Assembly (NCBI RefSeq): GCF_015712065.1
Contig: NZ_JACFYZ010000001.1
Span: forward strand, 1,116,001-1,180,000
Source: Ectopseudomonas chengduensis
GTDB taxonomy: Bacteria; Pseudomonadota; Gammaproteobacteria; Pseudomonadales; Pseudomonadaceae
Length of the DNA stretch: 64,000 nt
Direction of reading: 5' to 3'
Shown: piece after piece, positions 28,600-40,286 of the stretch
Layout: every line of letters begins with the position of its first letter
Numbering within the stretch: the stretch's first letter is position 1
Made by a program: the position numbers and the translations under genes
Notes under the pieces: model-generated
Databases searched by the model: none
Told to the model about the DNA's origin: nothing
Seen by the model: only the letters and a program-made list of their open reading frames with translations

Positions 28600-30048
28600 G
28601 TGACTCAGAAGCCCGACCAGTGTCTCGGTGAATGGATCGATCGTGAAGCCCTCGCGGAAGCGATGATTCCGCTGATTGGTCAGCTCTATCGCAACAACAA
28701 TGTGGTGACCTCGATCTATGGCCGTGGCCTGATCAACCGTTCGGTCATCGACATCCTCAAGGCTCACCGTTTCGCTCGCCATCGCCTTGCCGATGAGGCT
28801 GAACTGTCGGTGCACGACACCTTCCCCATGCTCAAGGCCATGAGCGAGCTCAAGCTGGGCGCCGCCTCCGTGGACCTGGGCAAGCTGGTTGCCAAGTTCA
28901 AGGCCGAAGGCGCTGGTCGCAGCGTCGAGCAGTTCGTCAAGGACGAGCTGGCCGAGGTGGTCGGCAAGCAGAACGGTTCCGGTCGTGAAGGCACCGATGT
29001 GGTCCTCTACGGCTTTGGTCGTATCGGCCGCCTGCTGGCGCGCATCCTGATCGAGAAGACCGGTGGTGGCGACGGCCTGCGCCTGCGTGCCATTGTTGTG
29101 CGTAAGGGTGCCAGCAACGATCTGGTCAAGCGTGCCAGCCTGCTGCGTCGTGACTCGGTACACGGCAAGTTCAACGGCACCATCACCATCGATGAAGAGA
29201 ACAACACCCTGACGGCCAACGGCAACCTGATCCAGGTGATCTATGCCAAGGACCCCAAGGAAGTCGACTACACCCAGTACGGCATCAAGAACGCACTGTT
29301 GGTGGACAACACTGGTGTGTGGCGTGATGCCGAGGGCTTGGGTCAGCACCTGGCCTGCCCGGGCGTCGATCGCGTCGTTCTCACCGCACCTGGCAAGGGC
29401 GCGCTGAAGAACATCGTGCACGGCATCAACCACAGCGAAATCACCGCTGAGGACAAGATCATCTCCGCGGCTTCCTGCACCACCAACGCCATCGTGCCGG
29501 TGCTCAAGGCGGTCAATGATCAGTACGGCATCGTCAACGGTCACGTCGAGACCGTTCACTCGTACACCAACGACCAGAACCTGATCGACAACTTCCACAA
29601 AGGCAGTCGTCGTGGTCGTAGCGCCGCGCTGAACATGGTCATCACCGAAACCGGCGCTGCTACCGCTGCGGCCAAGGCGCTGCCGGTTCTGAAAGGCAAG
29701 CTGACCGGCAACGCCATTCGTGTGCCGACGCCGAACGTATCCATGGCCATCCTCAATCTGAACCTGGAGAAGGCCACCACTCGCGAAGAGATCAACGAGT
29801 ACCTGCGCCAGATGGCCATGCACTCGGATCTGCAGAAGCAGATCGACTTCGTCAGCTCGCAGGAAGTGGTATCGACTGACTTCGTCGGTTCGCGCCATGC
29901 CGGCGTGGTGGATGCCGAAGCCACCATCGCCAACGATAACCGCGTTGTGCTGTACGTCTGGTACGACAACGAGTTTGGTTACAGCTGCCAGGTGGTGCGC
30001 GTGATGGAAGACATGGCTGGGGTCAACCCGCCGGCCTTCCCGCGCTAA
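28600..30048 (+). CDS. gap: Long-form glyceraldehyde-3-phosphate dehydrogenase
   Basis: NAD(P)-dependent oxidation of glyceraldehyde-3-phosphate. About 482 residues against 330-340 for ordinary GapA, because about 130 residues precede the Rossmann motif YGFGRIGRLLARI. The catalytic cysteine is C293 in AASCTTNAIVP. The N-terminal extension (starting TQKPDQCLGEWIDREALAEAM) is helical and is characteristic of a proteobacterial subgroup including PAO1 PA3001. GTG at 28600 is preferred because GGAAGG lies 8 bases upstream; an ATG at 28582 lacks a ribosome site. A strong terminator follows. Confidence 0.92.
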   Translation: MTQKPDQCLGEWIDREALAEAMIPLIGQLYRNNNVVTSIYGRGLINRSVIDILKAHRFARHRLADEAELSVHDTFPMLKAMSELKLGAASVDLGKLVAKFKAEGAGRSVEQFVKDELAEVVGKQNGSGREGTDVVLYGFGRIGRLLARILIEKTGGGDGLRLRAIVVRKGASNDLVKRASLLRRDSVHGKFNGTITIDEENNTLTANGNLIQVIYAKDPKEVDYTQYGIKNALLVDNTGVWRDAEGLGQHLACPGVDRVVLTAPGKGALKNIVHGINHSEITAEDKIISAASCTTNAIVPVLKAVNDQYGIVNGHVETVHSYTNDQNLIDNFHKGSRRGRSAALNMVITETGAATAAAKALPVLKGKLTGNAIRVPTPNVSMAILNLNLEKATTREEINEYLRQMAMHSDLQKQIDFVSSQEVVSTDFVGSRHAGVVDAEATIANDNRVVLYVWYDNEFGYSCQVVRVMEDMAGVNPPAFPR

Positions 30049-30061
30049 GCGTCAAGGTTGC

Positions 30062-30094
30062 AAAAAAACGGGAGCTTCGGCTCCCGTTTTTTTA
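30062..30094 (+). terminator. Terminator of the gap gene
   Basis: ACGGGAGC pairs with GCTCCCGT around a TTCG tetraloop, flanked by A7 and T7. Textbook intrinsic terminator. Confidence 0.95.
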
Positions 30095-30194
30095 TGCCCG
30101 GAATCTGGCCTGGCGAGGTTGTCGAGTTGATCTCGGGCAGCATCGAGTTTGTTGCGCCCTGTTACCGAAAGGCCAAAAAAAGCAAGCGCTTGGG

Positions 30195-30223
30195 TGGTCA
30201 GTGCCGGGGGGCGTCTTTATAAT
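30195..30223 (+). promoter_or_regulatory. Probable sigma-70 promoter of the nqr operon
   Basis: TGGTCA (30195-30200) and a perfect TATAAT (30218-30223) are 17 bases apart, giving a start near 30230 and a leader of about 127 bases before nqrA. The -35 is weak, suggesting activation or a discriminator role. Confidence 0.6.
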
Positions 30224-30240
30224 CAAGCGGATTTTTTACC

Positions 30241-31694
<1,454 letters not shown>

Positions 31695-31697
31695 TCC

Positions 31698-32909
31698 GTG
31701 GGCATTCGTGCATTCCTCGACAAGATCGAGCACAACTTCGAAAAGGGCGGCAAGTACGAGAAGTGGTATGCCCTCTACGAGGCCATCGACACCTTCTTCT
31801 ATCGTCCTGGCAGCGTGACCAAGACCACCGCTCACGTGCGCGACGGCATCGACCTCAAGCGCATGATGATCACCGTGTGGCTGTGCACCTTCCCGGCGAT
31901 GTTCTTCGGCATGTGGAACACCGGCTACCAGGCCAACCTGATCTTCGCTCAGAGCCCCGAGCTGCTGGCGAGCCAGGAAGGCTGGCGTTTCGCCCTGATC
32001 GGCTCGCTGGCCGGTTTCGATCCGAACAGCCTGTGGGACAACTTCATCCAGGGCGCCGCCTACTTTCTGCCCGTCTACGCGGTGACCTTCATCGTCGGCG
32101 GCTTCTGGGAAGTGCTGTTCGCTTCGATCCGCAAGCATGAAGTCAACGAAGGCTTCTTCGTCACGTCCGTGCTGTTCGCCCTGATCCTGCCGCCGAGCAT
32201 TCCGCTGTGGCAGGTCGCTCTGGGCATCAGCTTCGGTGTGGTGATCGGCAAGGAAGTGTTCGGTGGTACCGGCAAGAACTTCCTCAACCCGGCACTGACC
32301 GGCCGTGCCTTCCTGTTCTTCGCCTATCCGGCGCAGATGTCCGGTGATGCGGTCTGGACGGCGGTCGATGGTTTTGCCGGCGCCACTTCGCTGAGCCTGG
32401 CAGCCTCCGGCGGCATCGAGAACGTGATCAACAACGGCATCACCTGGATGGACGCCTTCGTCGGCACCATTCACGGCTCGCTCGGCGAGACCAGCACCCT
32501 GGCGATTGCCATCGGCGGCCTGGTCCTGCTGATCACCAAGATCGCCTCCTGGCGCATCGTCGTCGGCGTGATGCTGGGCATGATCGGCCTGAGCCTGCTG
32601 CTTAACCTGATCGGTTCCACCACCAACCCGATGTTCGCCATGCCCTGGTACTGGCATCTGGTAGTGGGCGGCTTTGCCTTCGGCATGTTCTTCATGGCCA
32701 CCGACCCGGTGTCGGCGTCGATGACCAACACCGGCAAATGGATCTTTGGTGCTCTGATCGGTGTGATGGTGGTGCTGATCCGTGTGGTCAACCCGGCCTT
32801 CCCCGAGGGCATGATGCTGGCGATTCTGTTCGCCAACCTGTTTGCACCGCTGATCGACCACTTCGTCGTTCAAGCCAATATCAAGCGGAGGCTGGCACGC
32901 AATGTCTAG
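31698..32909 (+). CDS. nqrB: NQR subunit B
   Basis: Integral membrane subunit, 403 residues, with about ten hydrophobic segments and a cytoplasmic N-terminus. T230 in AGATSLSL is the threonine to which FMN is covalently attached by ApbE; riboflavin also binds this subunit in Vibrio. Start is GTG at 31698, preceded by AAGGAGG. It overlaps nqrC by 8 bases. Confidence 0.97.
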   Translation: MGIRAFLDKIEHNFEKGGKYEKWYALYEAIDTFFYRPGSVTKTTAHVRDGIDLKRMMITVWLCTFPAMFFGMWNTGYQANLIFAQSPELLASQEGWRFALIGSLAGFDPNSLWDNFIQGAAYFLPVYAVTFIVGGFWEVLFASIRKHEVNEGFFVTSVLFALILPPSIPLWQVALGISFGVVIGKEVFGGTGKNFLNPALTGRAFLFFAYPAQMSGDAVWTAVDGFAGATSLSLAASGGIENVINNGITWMDAFVGTIHGSLGETSTLAIAIGGLVLLITKIASWRIVVGVMLGMIGLSLLLNLIGSTTNPMFAMPWYWHLVVGGFAFGMFFMATDPVSASMTNTGKWIFGALIGVMVVLIRVVNPAFPEGMMLAILFANLFAPLIDHFVVQANIKRRLARNV

Positions 32910-33690
32910 TCAAAAAGAATCCACCGTCCGCACGCTGACGGTGGCCGTGCTGGTGTGTCTGGTGTGCTCGGTGTTCGTCGCCGGCGCAGCCATTGCACTG
33001 AAGCCGACTCAGGTTGAAAACCGCCTGCTGGACAAGCAACGCAGCATCCTGGCCATTGCCGGCCTGGGTGAGGCGGGCATGTCCGGTGGCAAGGTCAAGG
33101 AGCTGTTCGACAGCACCATCACCGCCAAGCTGGTGGATCTGGAGAGTGGCAAGTTCTCCGATGCCTTCGACCCCATCACCTTCGACCCACTCAAGGCAGC
33201 CAAGGATCCGAAGACCTCCAGCGCGCTCAAGGGCAGTGAGGATATCGCCGGTATCAAGCGCCAGGAGCGTTACACCACCGTTTACATGGTGGAAAAGGAC
33301 GGTGAAGTCGAAACCCTGATCCTGCCGGTTCGCGGCTACGGCCTGTGGTCGACTCTGCACGGCTTTATCGCGGTCAAGGGCGATCTCAATACCGTGGTTG
33401 GCATGGGCTTCTACCAGCACGGCGAGACTCCTGGTCTCGGCGGCGAGGTGGACAACCCGAAATGGAAGGGCCAGTGGCCAGGCAAGACCCTGTTCGATGA
33501 CAACGACAAGTTGGCCGTACAGGTGGTCAAGGGCGGCGTAGATCCGCAAAGCCCGAACGCTACCCACCAGGTCGATGGCCTGGCCGGCGCCACTCTGACC
33601 AGTGTCGGTGTGGACAACCTGCTGAAGTTCTGGCTTGGCCAGAACGGCTTCGGTCCGTTTATCGCTAACCTGCGTGCAGGGGAGGCTTGA
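32902..33690 (+). CDS. nqrC: NQR subunit C
   Basis: 262-residue subunit with one N-terminal membrane helix ([22 protein letters not shown]) and a large periplasmic FMN-binding domain. The flavinylated threonine is T231 in [10 protein letters not shown], recognised by ApbE, whose gene lies downstream. It overlaps nqrB and is followed by nqrD after 2 bases. Confidence 0.97.
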   Translation: MSSQKESTVRTLTVAVLVCLVCSVFVAGAAIALKPTQVENRLLDKQRSILAIAGLGEAGMSGGKVKELFDSTITAKLVDLESGKFSDAFDPITFDPLKAAKDPKTSSALKGSEDIAGIKRQERYTTVYMVEKDGEVETLILPVRGYGLWSTLHGFIAVKGDLNTVVGMGFYQHGETPGLGGEVDNPKWKGQWPGKTLFDDNDKLAVQVVKGGVDPQSPNATHQVDGLAGATLTSVGVDNLLKFWLGQNGFGPFIANLRAGEA

Positions 33691-33692
33691 TC

Positions 33693-34361
33693 ATGTCGCA
33701 GCCGACTATTAAAGAAGTCCTGCTCAACCCGGTCTTCAACAACAACCCCATTGGCCTGCAGATCCTCGGGATCTGTTCGGCCCTGGCGGTCACCTCGAAC
33801 CTGCAGACCGCACTGGTGATGTCTGCCGCGCTGACCCTGGTGACCGGTTTCTCCAACCTGTTCATCTCTATGATCCGCAGCCAGATCCCCAGCTCGATCC
33901 GCATGATCGTGCAGATGGTGATCATCGCCTCGCTGGTGATCGTGGTCGATCAGGTGCTCAAGGCCTACGCCTTCAGTCTGTCCAAACAGCTGTCGGTGTT
34001 CGTCGGTCTGATCATCACCAACTGCATCGTGATGGGCCGCGCTGAAGCCTTCGCCATGCAGAACCCGCCGGTGCTGTCGTTCTTCGATGGTATCGGCAAC
34101 GGTCTGGGCTACAGTGCCATGCTGATCGCCCTGGGCATCATTCGCGAGCTGTTCGGCGCGGGCAAACTGATGGGTTACGAGGTCTTCTCGGTGGTCAATG
34201 ACGGCGGCTGGTACCAGCCCAACGGCATGCTGCTGCTGCCGCCATCGGCATTCTTCCTGATCGGTCTGTTCATCTGGGCCATCCGTAGCTGGAAGAAGGA
34301 TCAGATCGAGGCCAACGCTTACAAGATGGCGCCTCAGGTATCCAGCAAGGAGGCCTATTAA
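33693..34361 (+). CDS. nqrD: NQR subunit D
   Basis: Polytopic membrane subunit with about six helices, 222 residues from ATG 33693 ([13 protein letters not shown]). GGGGAGG just upstream supports this start rather than a TTG two codons earlier that overlaps nqrC. Pairs with NqrE in an inverted-repeat fold that binds an Fe-S centre between them. Its TAA overlaps the ATG of nqrE by one base. Confidence 0.96.
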   Translation: MSQPTIKEVLLNPVFNNNPIGLQILGICSALAVTSNLQTALVMSAALTLVTGFSNLFISMIRSQIPSSIRMIVQMVIIASLVIVVDQVLKAYAFSLSKQLSVFVGLIITNCIVMGRAEAFAMQNPPVLSFFDGIGNGLGYSAMLIALGIIRELFGAGKLMGYEVFSVVNDGGWYQPNGMLLLPPSAFFLIGLFIWAIRSWKKDQIEANAYKMAPQVSSKEAY

Positions 34362-34969
34362 TGGAACATTACATCAGCCTGTTCGTCCGTGCGGTGTTCG
34401 TCGAGAACATGGCGCTGGCGTTCTTCCTCGGCATGTGTACCTTCATCGCTATCTCCAAGAAGGTGGAAACCGCCATCGGCCTCGGCATCGCCGTGGTCGT
34501 GGTGCTGGGTATCACCATGCCGGTGAACAACCTGATCTACACCAATATCCTCAAGGATGGTGCGCTGGCCTGGGCCGGTCTGCCTGAGGTGGATCTGTCG
34601 TTCCTCGGTCTGCTGACCTTCATCGGGGTGATCGCTGCACTGGTACAGATCCTCGAGATGACTCTGGATAAGTACGTGCCGTCGCTGTACAACGCCCTCG
34701 GTGTGTTCCTGCCGCTGATTACCGTGAACTGCGCCATCATGGGTGGCTCGCTGTTCATGGTCGAGCGCGACTACAACCTGGCCGAAAGCACCGTCTACGG
34801 CATCGGCGCTGGCGTGTCCTGGGCGTTGGCGATTGCTGCGCTGGCTGGTATCCGCGAGAAGCTCAAGTACAGCGATGTACCGGCTGGTCTGCAGGGTCTG
34901 GGCATCACCTTCATCACCATCGGTCTGATGTCGCTGGGCTTCATGTCCTTCTCCGGCGTGCAGCTGTAA
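34361..34969 (+). CDS. nqrE: NQR subunit E
   Basis: Polytopic membrane subunit, 202 residues, homologous to NqrD but inverted. Contains the conserved cysteine in [12 protein letters not shown] (N-terminal) and another in [10 protein letters not shown], which in Vibrio contribute to the intramembrane iron site. Preceded by AAGGAGG inside nqrD; nqrF starts 15 bases later. Confidence 0.97.
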   Translation: MEHYISLFVRAVFVENMALAFFLGMCTFIAISKKVETAIGLGIAVVVVLGITMPVNNLIYTNILKDGALAWAGLPEVDLSFLGLLTFIGVIAALVQILEMTLDKYVPSLYNALGVFLPLITVNCAIMGGSLFMVERDYNLAESTVYGIGAGVSWALAIAALAGIREKLKYSDVPAGLQGLGITFITIGLMSLGFMSFSGVQL

Positions 34970-34984
34970 GGAAAGGATGAACAG

Positions 34985-36208
34985 ATGAATTACGAAATCT
35001 TCCTCGCCATCGGCATGTTCACCGCCATCGTTCTCGCGTTGGTGCTGATCATTCTCGCTGCTCGCGCCAAGCTGGTTTCTAGCGGCGACGTGAACATCGA
35101 AATCAACGGCGAAAAAACCATCGTGGTCCCGGCTGGCGGCAAGCTGCTGCAAACCCTGGCCGACAACGGCATCTTCCTGTCGTCCGCTTGCGGTGGCGGC
35201 GGTACCTGCGCCCAGTGCAAGTGCATCATCGAGTCTGGCGGTGGCGAGATGCTCTCCACCGAAGAGTCGCACTTCACCAAGCGTGAGGCCCGCGAAGGCT
35301 GGCGCCTGTCCTGCCAGGCCGCGGTCAAGCAGGACATGAAGATCGAAGTGCCAGAAGAAGTCTTCGGCGTGAAGAAGTGGGAATGCACGGTGGAGTCCAA
35401 CCCCAACGTCGCCACCTTCATCAAGGAGCTGACGCTGAAGCTGCCGGAAGGTGAAAACGTCGACTTCCGCGCCGGTGGTTATGTGCAGCTGGAATGCCCG
35501 CCACACACCGTGTACTACAAGGACTTCGACATCCAGGAGGAGTATCGCGGCGACTGGGACAAGTTCAACCAGTGGAAGTACGTGTCCAAGGTCGACGAGA
35601 CCGTGATCCGTGCCTATTCCATGGCCAACTACCCGGAAGAGCGCGGTCTGGTGAAGTTCAACATCCGTATCGCCTCGCCGCCCCCCGGCAAGGACGATCT
35701 GCCGCCGGGCAAGATGTCGTCCTACGTGTTCAGCCTCAAGCCGGGCGACAAGATCACCGTGTACGGGCCCTTCGGTGAGTTCTTCGCCAAGGACACCGAC
35801 GCCGAGATGGTCTTCATCGGTGGTGGTGCCGGCATGGCGCCGATGCGTTCGCACATCTTCGACCAGCTCAAGCGCCTGAAGTCCAAGCGCAAGATCAGCT
35901 TTTGGTACGGCGCGCGTTCGATGCGCGAGTCGTTCTACAACGAAGAGTACGATCAGCTGGCCGCGGAAAACCCGAACTTCCAGTGGCACCTGGCGTTGTC
36001 CGACCCACAGCCGGAAGACAACTGGACCGGCCTCAAGGGCTTCATCCACAACGTGCTGTACGAGAACTACCTGAAGGACCACCCGGCTCCAGAAGATTGC
36101 GAGTTCTACATGTGCGGCCCACCCATGATGAACGCCGCGGTGATCAAGATGCTGACCGACCTGGGTGTCGAGCCGGAGAACATCCTCCTCGACGACTTCG
36201 GCGGCTAA
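34985..36208 (+). CDS. nqrF: NQR subunit F (NADH-oxidising)
   Basis: Electron entry subunit, 407 residues. One N-terminal membrane helix (6-27), then a ferredoxin-like domain with C69, C75, C78 and C110 ligating a 2Fe-2S cluster, an FAD domain with [11 protein letters not shown], and an NADH domain with [12 protein letters not shown]. The cysteine positions are one less than those of Vibrio NqrF. apbE follows after 3 bases, completing the operon with its maturation genes. Confidence 0.98.
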   Translation: MNYEIFLAIGMFTAIVLALVLIILAARAKLVSSGDVNIEINGEKTIVVPAGGKLLQTLADNGIFLSSACGGGGTCAQCKCIIESGGGEMLSTEESHFTKREAREGWRLSCQAAVKQDMKIEVPEEVFGVKKWECTVESNPNVATFIKELTLKLPEGENVDFRAGGYVQLECPPHTVYYKDFDIQEEYRGDWDKFNQWKYVSKVDETVIRAYSMANYPEERGLVKFNIRIASPPPGKDDLPPGKMSSYVFSLKPGDKITVYGPFGEFFAKDTDAEMVFIGGGAGMAPMRSHIFDQLKRLKSKRKISFWYGARSMRESFYNEEYDQLAAENPNFQWHLALSDPQPEDNWTGLKGFIHNVLYENYLKDHPAPEDCEFYMCGPPMMNAAVIKMLTDLGVEPENILLDDFGG

Positions 36209-36211
36209 CGC

Positions 36212-37237
36212 ATGAGGTCTGCTGTACTCCAGCCCGTTATCGCTGTCGCCCTGGCGGCAGCCCTAACGGGCTGCTTGCATTCTGAACGGATCGAAGAGTT
36301 CGGCGGCCCGACCATGGGCAGCACCTATTCGATCAAATACGTCCGCAGTGAAGGTGTCGCGCCGCAAGCCGAACTCAAGGCCGCGACCGAGGCGATCCTC
36401 GCCGAGATCGATCTGCAGATGTCCACCTATCGCGATGATTCGCTGATTGAGCAATTCAACCGTGCGCCAGCGGGTACCTGCCAGGCCATGCCCAAGGGCG
36501 TGCTGGATCTGGTGCGTGCCGGCGATCGTCTGCACCAGGAGAGTCAGGGCTATTTCGACCTGACGCTGGAACCCTTGCTCGACCTCTGGGGCTTCGGCCC
36601 CAAAGGGCAGGGCGAGGCAGTACCGGATGCCGAGCGTCTGGCCGAAGTGCGTCAGCGGGTCGGTCAGCAGCACCTGAAGATCGACGGCGAGCAGCTGTGC
36701 AAGGATGCCGATGTTCAGGTCGACTTCAACAGCATCGCGGCCGGTTATGCCGTCGATCTGATCGTGGCGCGCCTGGGCGAGTTGGGGGTTACCAGTTATC
36801 TGGTCGAGGCCACCGGTGAGCTCAAGGCGGCAGGCTTCAAGCCCGATGGCAGCCACTGGCGCATCGGTCTGGAAGCCCCGCGCGACGACCAGCGGGTGGC
36901 CCAACGCATTCTGCAGCTCGATGGTTACGGTATCTCCACCTCAGGTGACTACCGCAACTACTTCGAAGAGAACGGCCAGCGCTACTCGCATACGCTCGAT
37001 CCGCTGAGCGGCAAGCCGGTCAACCACAAGCTGGCGGCGGTGACGGTGGCAGATCCATCGACCTTGCGCGCCGATGGCTTGTCTACCCTATTGATGGTGC
37101 TCGGGCCGGAAGCTGGCATGGCCTTCGCCGAGCGCAACGGTATCGCGGCGTTTTTCGTGACGCGTGAGGGCGAGGGCTTCGTCACACAGGGCACGACCGC
37201 ATTCGAGCAGCTATTCGCTGCAGGAGATGAGCAATGA
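36212..37237 (+). CDS. apbE: FAD:protein FMN transferase ApbE
   Basis: Flavinylates NqrB and NqrC by attaching FMN through a phosphoester to threonine. 341 residues, with a lipoprotein signal (lipobox LTGC, C21), so it is anchored on the periplasmic side where its targets lie. Family blocks: FGGPTMGSTYSIKYV, DFNSIAAGYAVDL, SGDYRNYF and SHTLDPLSGKPV. Placement 3 bases after nqrF and overlap with nqrM by 4 bases argue for a single transcript and dedicated function. Confidence 0.96.
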   Translation: MRSAVLQPVIAVALAAALTGCLHSERIEEFGGPTMGSTYSIKYVRSEGVAPQAELKAATEAILAEIDLQMSTYRDDSLIEQFNRAPAGTCQAMPKGVLDLVRAGDRLHQESQGYFDLTLEPLLDLWGFGPKGQGEAVPDAERLAEVRQRVGQQHLKIDGEQLCKDADVQVDFNSIAAGYAVDLIVARLGELGVTSYLVEATGELKAAGFKPDGSHWRIGLEAPRDDQRVAQRILQLDGYGISTSGDYRNYFEENGQRYSHTLDPLSGKPVNHKLAAVTVADPSTLRADGLSTLLMVLGPEAGMAFAERNGIAAFFVTREGEGFVTQGTTAFEQLFAAGDEQ

Positions 37238-37464
37238 CTTTTCTGGTTGTATTTCTGGCCATGATTCTGGTCGTCGGCATGATGGCCGTTGGCGTGATCA
37301 TGGGGCGCAAACCCATCGCCGGTTCCTGCGGTGGCATCGCCAACCTGGGTATCGAGAAAGAGTGCTCGATCTGCGGCGGTAGCCGTGAGAAGTGTGAAGA
37401 GGTCAATCGCGACAACGGCGAAGCGCCGAACACTGACCTGGCTTACGACGCGAGCAAGCGTTAA
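37234..37464 (+). CDS. nqrM: NQR maturation protein NqrM
   Basis: 76-residue membrane protein required for assembly of the NqrD/NqrE iron site. One N-terminal helix (FLVVFLAMILVVGMMAVGVIMG) followed by cysteines C32, C44, C47 and C54, the four conserved in the family. It overlaps apbE by 4 bases. Its presence confirms that the NQR set here is complete and likely functional. Confidence 0.95.
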   Translation: MTFLVVFLAMILVVGMMAVGVIMGRKPIAGSCGGIANLGIEKECSICGGSREKCEEVNRDNGEAPNTDLAYDASKR

Positions 37465-37560
37465 ACCAGGTGGTAGCTTTGATAGCCGGTGGCTATTATC
37501 CGCTGCCGGCCCCGCCGAGGGTGCGCCACAAGCGCTCCGGCCTGATCTGAAGGAGTAAAC

Positions 37561-38955
37561 ATGGCGGTCTACAACTACGATGTGGTGGTGCTGGGCTCCG
37601 GCCCGGCGGGCGAGGGTGCGGCGATGAACGCGGCCAAGGCCGGGCGCAAGGTAGCCGTGGTGGACAACCGTCCGCTGGTCGGCGGCAACTGCACCCACCT
37701 GGGCACCATCCCGTCCAAGGCGCTGCGCCATTCGGTGCGGCAGATCATGCAGTTCAACACCAACCCGATGTTCCGCCAGATCGGCGAGCCACGCTGGTTC
37801 TCGTTCCCCGACGTGCTGAAAAGTGCGGAGAAGGTGATCGCCAAGCAGGTCACCTCGCGCACCGGCTACTACGCGCGCAACCGCATCGACACCTATTTCG
37901 GCACCGCCAGCTTCGCTGACGAGCAGACGGTCGAAGTTGTCTGCCTCAATGGTGTGGTGGAAAAGCTGGTGGCCAAACAGATCGTCATCGCCACCGGTTC
38001 GCGTCCGTACCGCCCGGCCGATGTCGATTTCCGCCACCCGCGTATCTACGATAGCGACACCATTCTCAGCCTGGGTCACACACCGCGTCGTCTGATCATC
38101 TACGGAGCGGGGGTGATCGGTTGCGAGTACGCCTCGATCTTCAGTGGCCTGGGTGTGCTGGTTGACCTGATCGACAACCGCGATCAACTGCTCAGCTTCC
38201 TCGACTCGGAAATCTCCGACGCCTTGAGTTATCACCTGCGCAACAACAACGTGCTGATTCGTCACAACGAAGAGTACGAGCGCATCGAGGGTGTGGAAAA
38301 CGGCGTGGTCCTGCACCTGAAGTCGGGTAAGAAGATCAAGGCCGACGCCCTGCTGTGGTGTAACGGCCGGACCGGCAATACCGATCAGCTTGGCCTGGAA
38401 AACATCGGCATCGCGGTCAACAGCCGTGGTCAGATCCAGGTCGACGAGCATTACCGCACCGAGGTCAGCAACATCTACGCCGCCGGTGACGTGATCGGCT
38501 GGCCAAGCCTGGCCAGCGCCGCTGCCGACCAGGGGCGTTCCGCTGCCGGCAGCATCGTTGACAACGGCAGCTGGCGCTTCGTCGATGACGTGCCGACCGG
38601 CATTTACACCATTCCGGAGATTAGCTCGATCGGCAAGACCGAGCGTGAGCTGACCCAGGCCAAGGTGCCTTACGAAGTGGGCAAGGCCTTCTTCAAGGGG
38701 ATGGCCCGTGCGCAGATCTCGGTAGAACCGGTGGGCATGCTGAAGATTCTCTTCCATCGTGAAACCCTGGAAGTGCTGGGTGTGCATTGCTTCGGCTATC
38801 AGGCCTCGGAGATCGTCCACATTGGCCAGGCGATCATGAACCAGAAGGGTGAAGCCAACAGCATCAAGTACTTCATCAACACCACCTTCAACTACCCGAC
38901 CATGGCCGAGGCCTATCGGGTTGCCGCGTTCGACGGCCTCAACCGGCTTTTTTGA
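37561..38955 (+). CDS. sthA: Soluble pyridine nucleotide transhydrogenase (Si-specific)
   Basis: FAD flavoprotein that equilibrates NADPH/NAD+ with NADP+/NADH without coupling to proton movement. 464 residues, matching the Pseudomonas and E. coli enzymes. FAD motif [17 protein letters not shown] (residues 12-28). In the position of the redox disulfide of related reductases it has [13 protein letters not shown], with one cysteine replaced, as is typical of SthA. Second dinucleotide motif [15 protein letters not shown]. Start supported by AAGGAG. Follows nqrM by 96 bases; both adjust the NAD(P)H pools. Confidence 0.97.
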   Translation: MAVYNYDVVVLGSGPAGEGAAMNAAKAGRKVAVVDNRPLVGGNCTHLGTIPSKALRHSVRQIMQFNTNPMFRQIGEPRWFSFPDVLKSAEKVIAKQVTSRTGYYARNRIDTYFGTASFADEQTVEVVCLNGVVEKLVAKQIVIATGSRPYRPADVDFRHPRIYDSDTILSLGHTPRRLIIYGAGVIGCEYASIFSGLGVLVDLIDNRDQLLSFLDSEISDALSYHLRNNNVLIRHNEEYERIEGVENGVVLHLKSGKKIKADALLWCNGRTGNTDQLGLENIGIAVNSRGQIQVDEHYRTEVSNIYAAGDVIGWPSLASAAADQGRSAAGSIVDNGSWRFVDDVPTGIYTIPEISSIGKTERELTQAKVPYEVGKAFFKGMARAQISVEPVGMLKILFHRETLEVLGVHCFGYQASEIVHIGQAIMNQKGEANSIKYFINTTFNYPTMAEAYRVAAFDGLNRLF

Positions 38956-39061
38956 GCGGCTCCGGCCGGCGGCCTGAGCCGGTCGGGGAGACAGGCTGGG
39001 TAGTGGCTTCCGAGTGGCGCTGGCCGAATCGGGAGAGCTTCTAGCGTCTCAGGCGGCAGCA

Positions 39062-39096
39062 AACGACAAAACCGGCCATTGGCCGGTTTTGTCGTT
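39062..39096 (+). terminator. Terminator downstream of sthA
   Basis: Near-perfect 32-base palindrome: ACGACAAAACCGGCCA with its inverted copy, closing around the centre. Placed about 107 bases after the sthA stop. Lacks a long T tract after the stem, though TTTT occurs within the arm. Confidence 0.65.
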
Positions 39097-39112
39097 GTTG
39101 GGTGCTGTATTC

Positions 39113-39172
39113 GTAGCCCGGATGCAATCCGGGTACATCCTCGCTCCAGCTCCCGGATTGCATCCGGGCTAC
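39113..39172. repeat. REPIN: two inverted REP sequences
   Basis: Perfect 21-base arms at 39113-39133 and 39152-39172 in inverted orientation, separated by 18 bases. Each arm is itself a palindrome, CCCGGAT-TGC-ATCCGGG. A single copy of the same 21-mer occurs at 51881-51901. Confidence 0.88.
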
Positions 39173-39195
39173 GCGGCGTGCTGCTCTGGCTTGCT

Positions 39196-39221
39196 CCCCT
39201 CTCCCGCTTGCGGGAGAGGGG
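39196..39221. repeat. CCCCTCTCCC hairpin repeat
   Basis: Perfect inverted repeat of CCCCTCTCCCGC around a 2-base loop, beside the glycerophosphodiesterase stop codon. A frequent intergenic hairpin type in GC-rich bacteria; may act as terminator for the minus-strand operon. Confidence 0.55.
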
Positions 39222-39242
39222 CTGGGGGGAGGGCGCTAAGGC

Positions 39243-39962
39243 TCAGCCTCGCAGCGTCTGCACCGCGATGCCGGGGAAGTCGGTGATGATGCTGTCGACA
39301 CCGAAGTCGGCCAGGCGGCGCATCAGCGCCGGCTCGTTGACCGTCCATACCGACACGTGCAGCCCTTGCTTCTGCGCCTTGAGCAGGCGCTCCGGGGTGC
39401 ACAGCGTCCAGTTCAGCGCCAGCAGGTGGCAGTCGTAATGCGCCGCTACTTTCAGTGGGTCGAGCCAGGCGTACTCGGCAACCAGACCGAGCTGCAACTG
39501 CGGGGTCAGTTCGCGCGCGGCCTTGAGTACCTCCCGCGAGCTGGAGGTGATGGTGATCTGCTCACGCAAACCGAAGCGTTCGACGAGTTCGGCAATGGCC
39601 AGCACGGTGCGCGCGGCGCGCACTTTCGAGGCGCTTTTCACCTCCAACTGCCAATGCTCGAACTTGCACTGCTGGAACAGTTCTTCCAGGCGCGGAATGG
39701 GGCATGGGCGCACCCAGCCAGGGCCGCCCTTGCGCGCGTCATACTTCACCAGTTCGGCGGCGTCGTGCTCGACCACCTTGCCGCGCAGGCCGGTGGTGCG
39801 CTTGAGCGTCGGGTCGTGGATCACCATCAGTTCGCCGTCGCGCGACAGATGCAGATCCAGCTCGCAGCGGTCGACGCCGTGTTCCAGGCAGCGCTGGAAA
39901 CTGGCCAGGGTATTTTCCGGGGCTTCGCCCTTGGCGCCGCGATGGCCGTAGATGAGAGTCAC
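39243..39962 (-). CDS. Glycerophosphodiester phosphodiesterase
   Basis: Cytoplasmic UgpQ-type enzyme of 239 residues with no signal peptide, hydrolysing glycerophosphodiesters to glycerol-3-phosphate. The GDPD motif is complete: YGHRGAKGEAPENTLASF at the N-terminus, CELDLHLSRDGELMVIHDPTLKRTT following, then WQLEVKS. Start is GTG with AAGGAG upstream. It begins 2 bases after the preceding small gene, third in a PilZ / small secreted protein / GDPD operon. Confidence 0.93.
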   Translation of the reverse strand: MTLIYGHRGAKGEAPENTLASFQRCLEHGVDRCELDLHLSRDGELMVIHDPTLKRTTGLRGKVVEHDAAELVKYDARKGGPGWVRPCPIPRLEELFQQCKFEHWQLEVKSASKVRAARTVLAIAELVERFGLREQITITSSSREVLKAARELTPQLQLGLVAEYAWLDPLKVAAHYDCHLLALNWTLCTPERLLKAQKQGLHVSVWTVNEPALMRRLADFGVDSIITDFPGIAVQTLRG

Positions 39963-39964
39963 TG

Positions 39965-40267
39965 TTACTCCTTGGCGGTGTCGAGGTGACGTGGCTGGTG
40001 ATGGCGCACGCTGTTGATCACGTGATCGTATTCGAAATAGACGCTGAATTCGCGGTAGTCCCAGCGTGTGATCGGCGGCTGGCCGACGGGCTTGTGCTCT
40101 TCATCGGCCAGGCCGAAACGCTCCAGTACCGAACGCTTGGACTGGCCTTTATGCGGCAGGTTGCTGGCGTCGAGATCGGCGCCCTGGCTGCCCAGGGGAA
40201 TGGTCAGGGTGTCGGCGAGTAGAGCAGTAGGGGCGAGCAGGGTGAAAAGCAGAGCGAGACGATACAT
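39965..40267 (-). CDS. Small exported protein of unknown function
   Basis: 100 residues with a signal peptide (MYRLALLFTLLAPTALLAD) and a short mature domain: SKRSVLERFGLADEEHKPVGQPPITRWDYREFSVYFEYDHVINSV. The pattern of an RF-x-GxP-block followed by WDYxxFSVYFEYDxV resembles phosphodiesterase-associated small proteins in Pseudomonas, but I know of no function. Sandwiched between PilZ (19 bases) and GDPD (2 bases), so co-transcribed. Confidence 0.85.
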   Translation of the reverse strand: MYRLALLFTLLAPTALLADTLTIPLGSQGADLDASNLPHKGQSKRSVLERFGLADEEHKPVGQPPITRWDYREFSVYFEYDHVINSVRHHQPRHLDTAKE

Positions 40268-40286
40268 GGCGGTTCCTTGGCGACTG

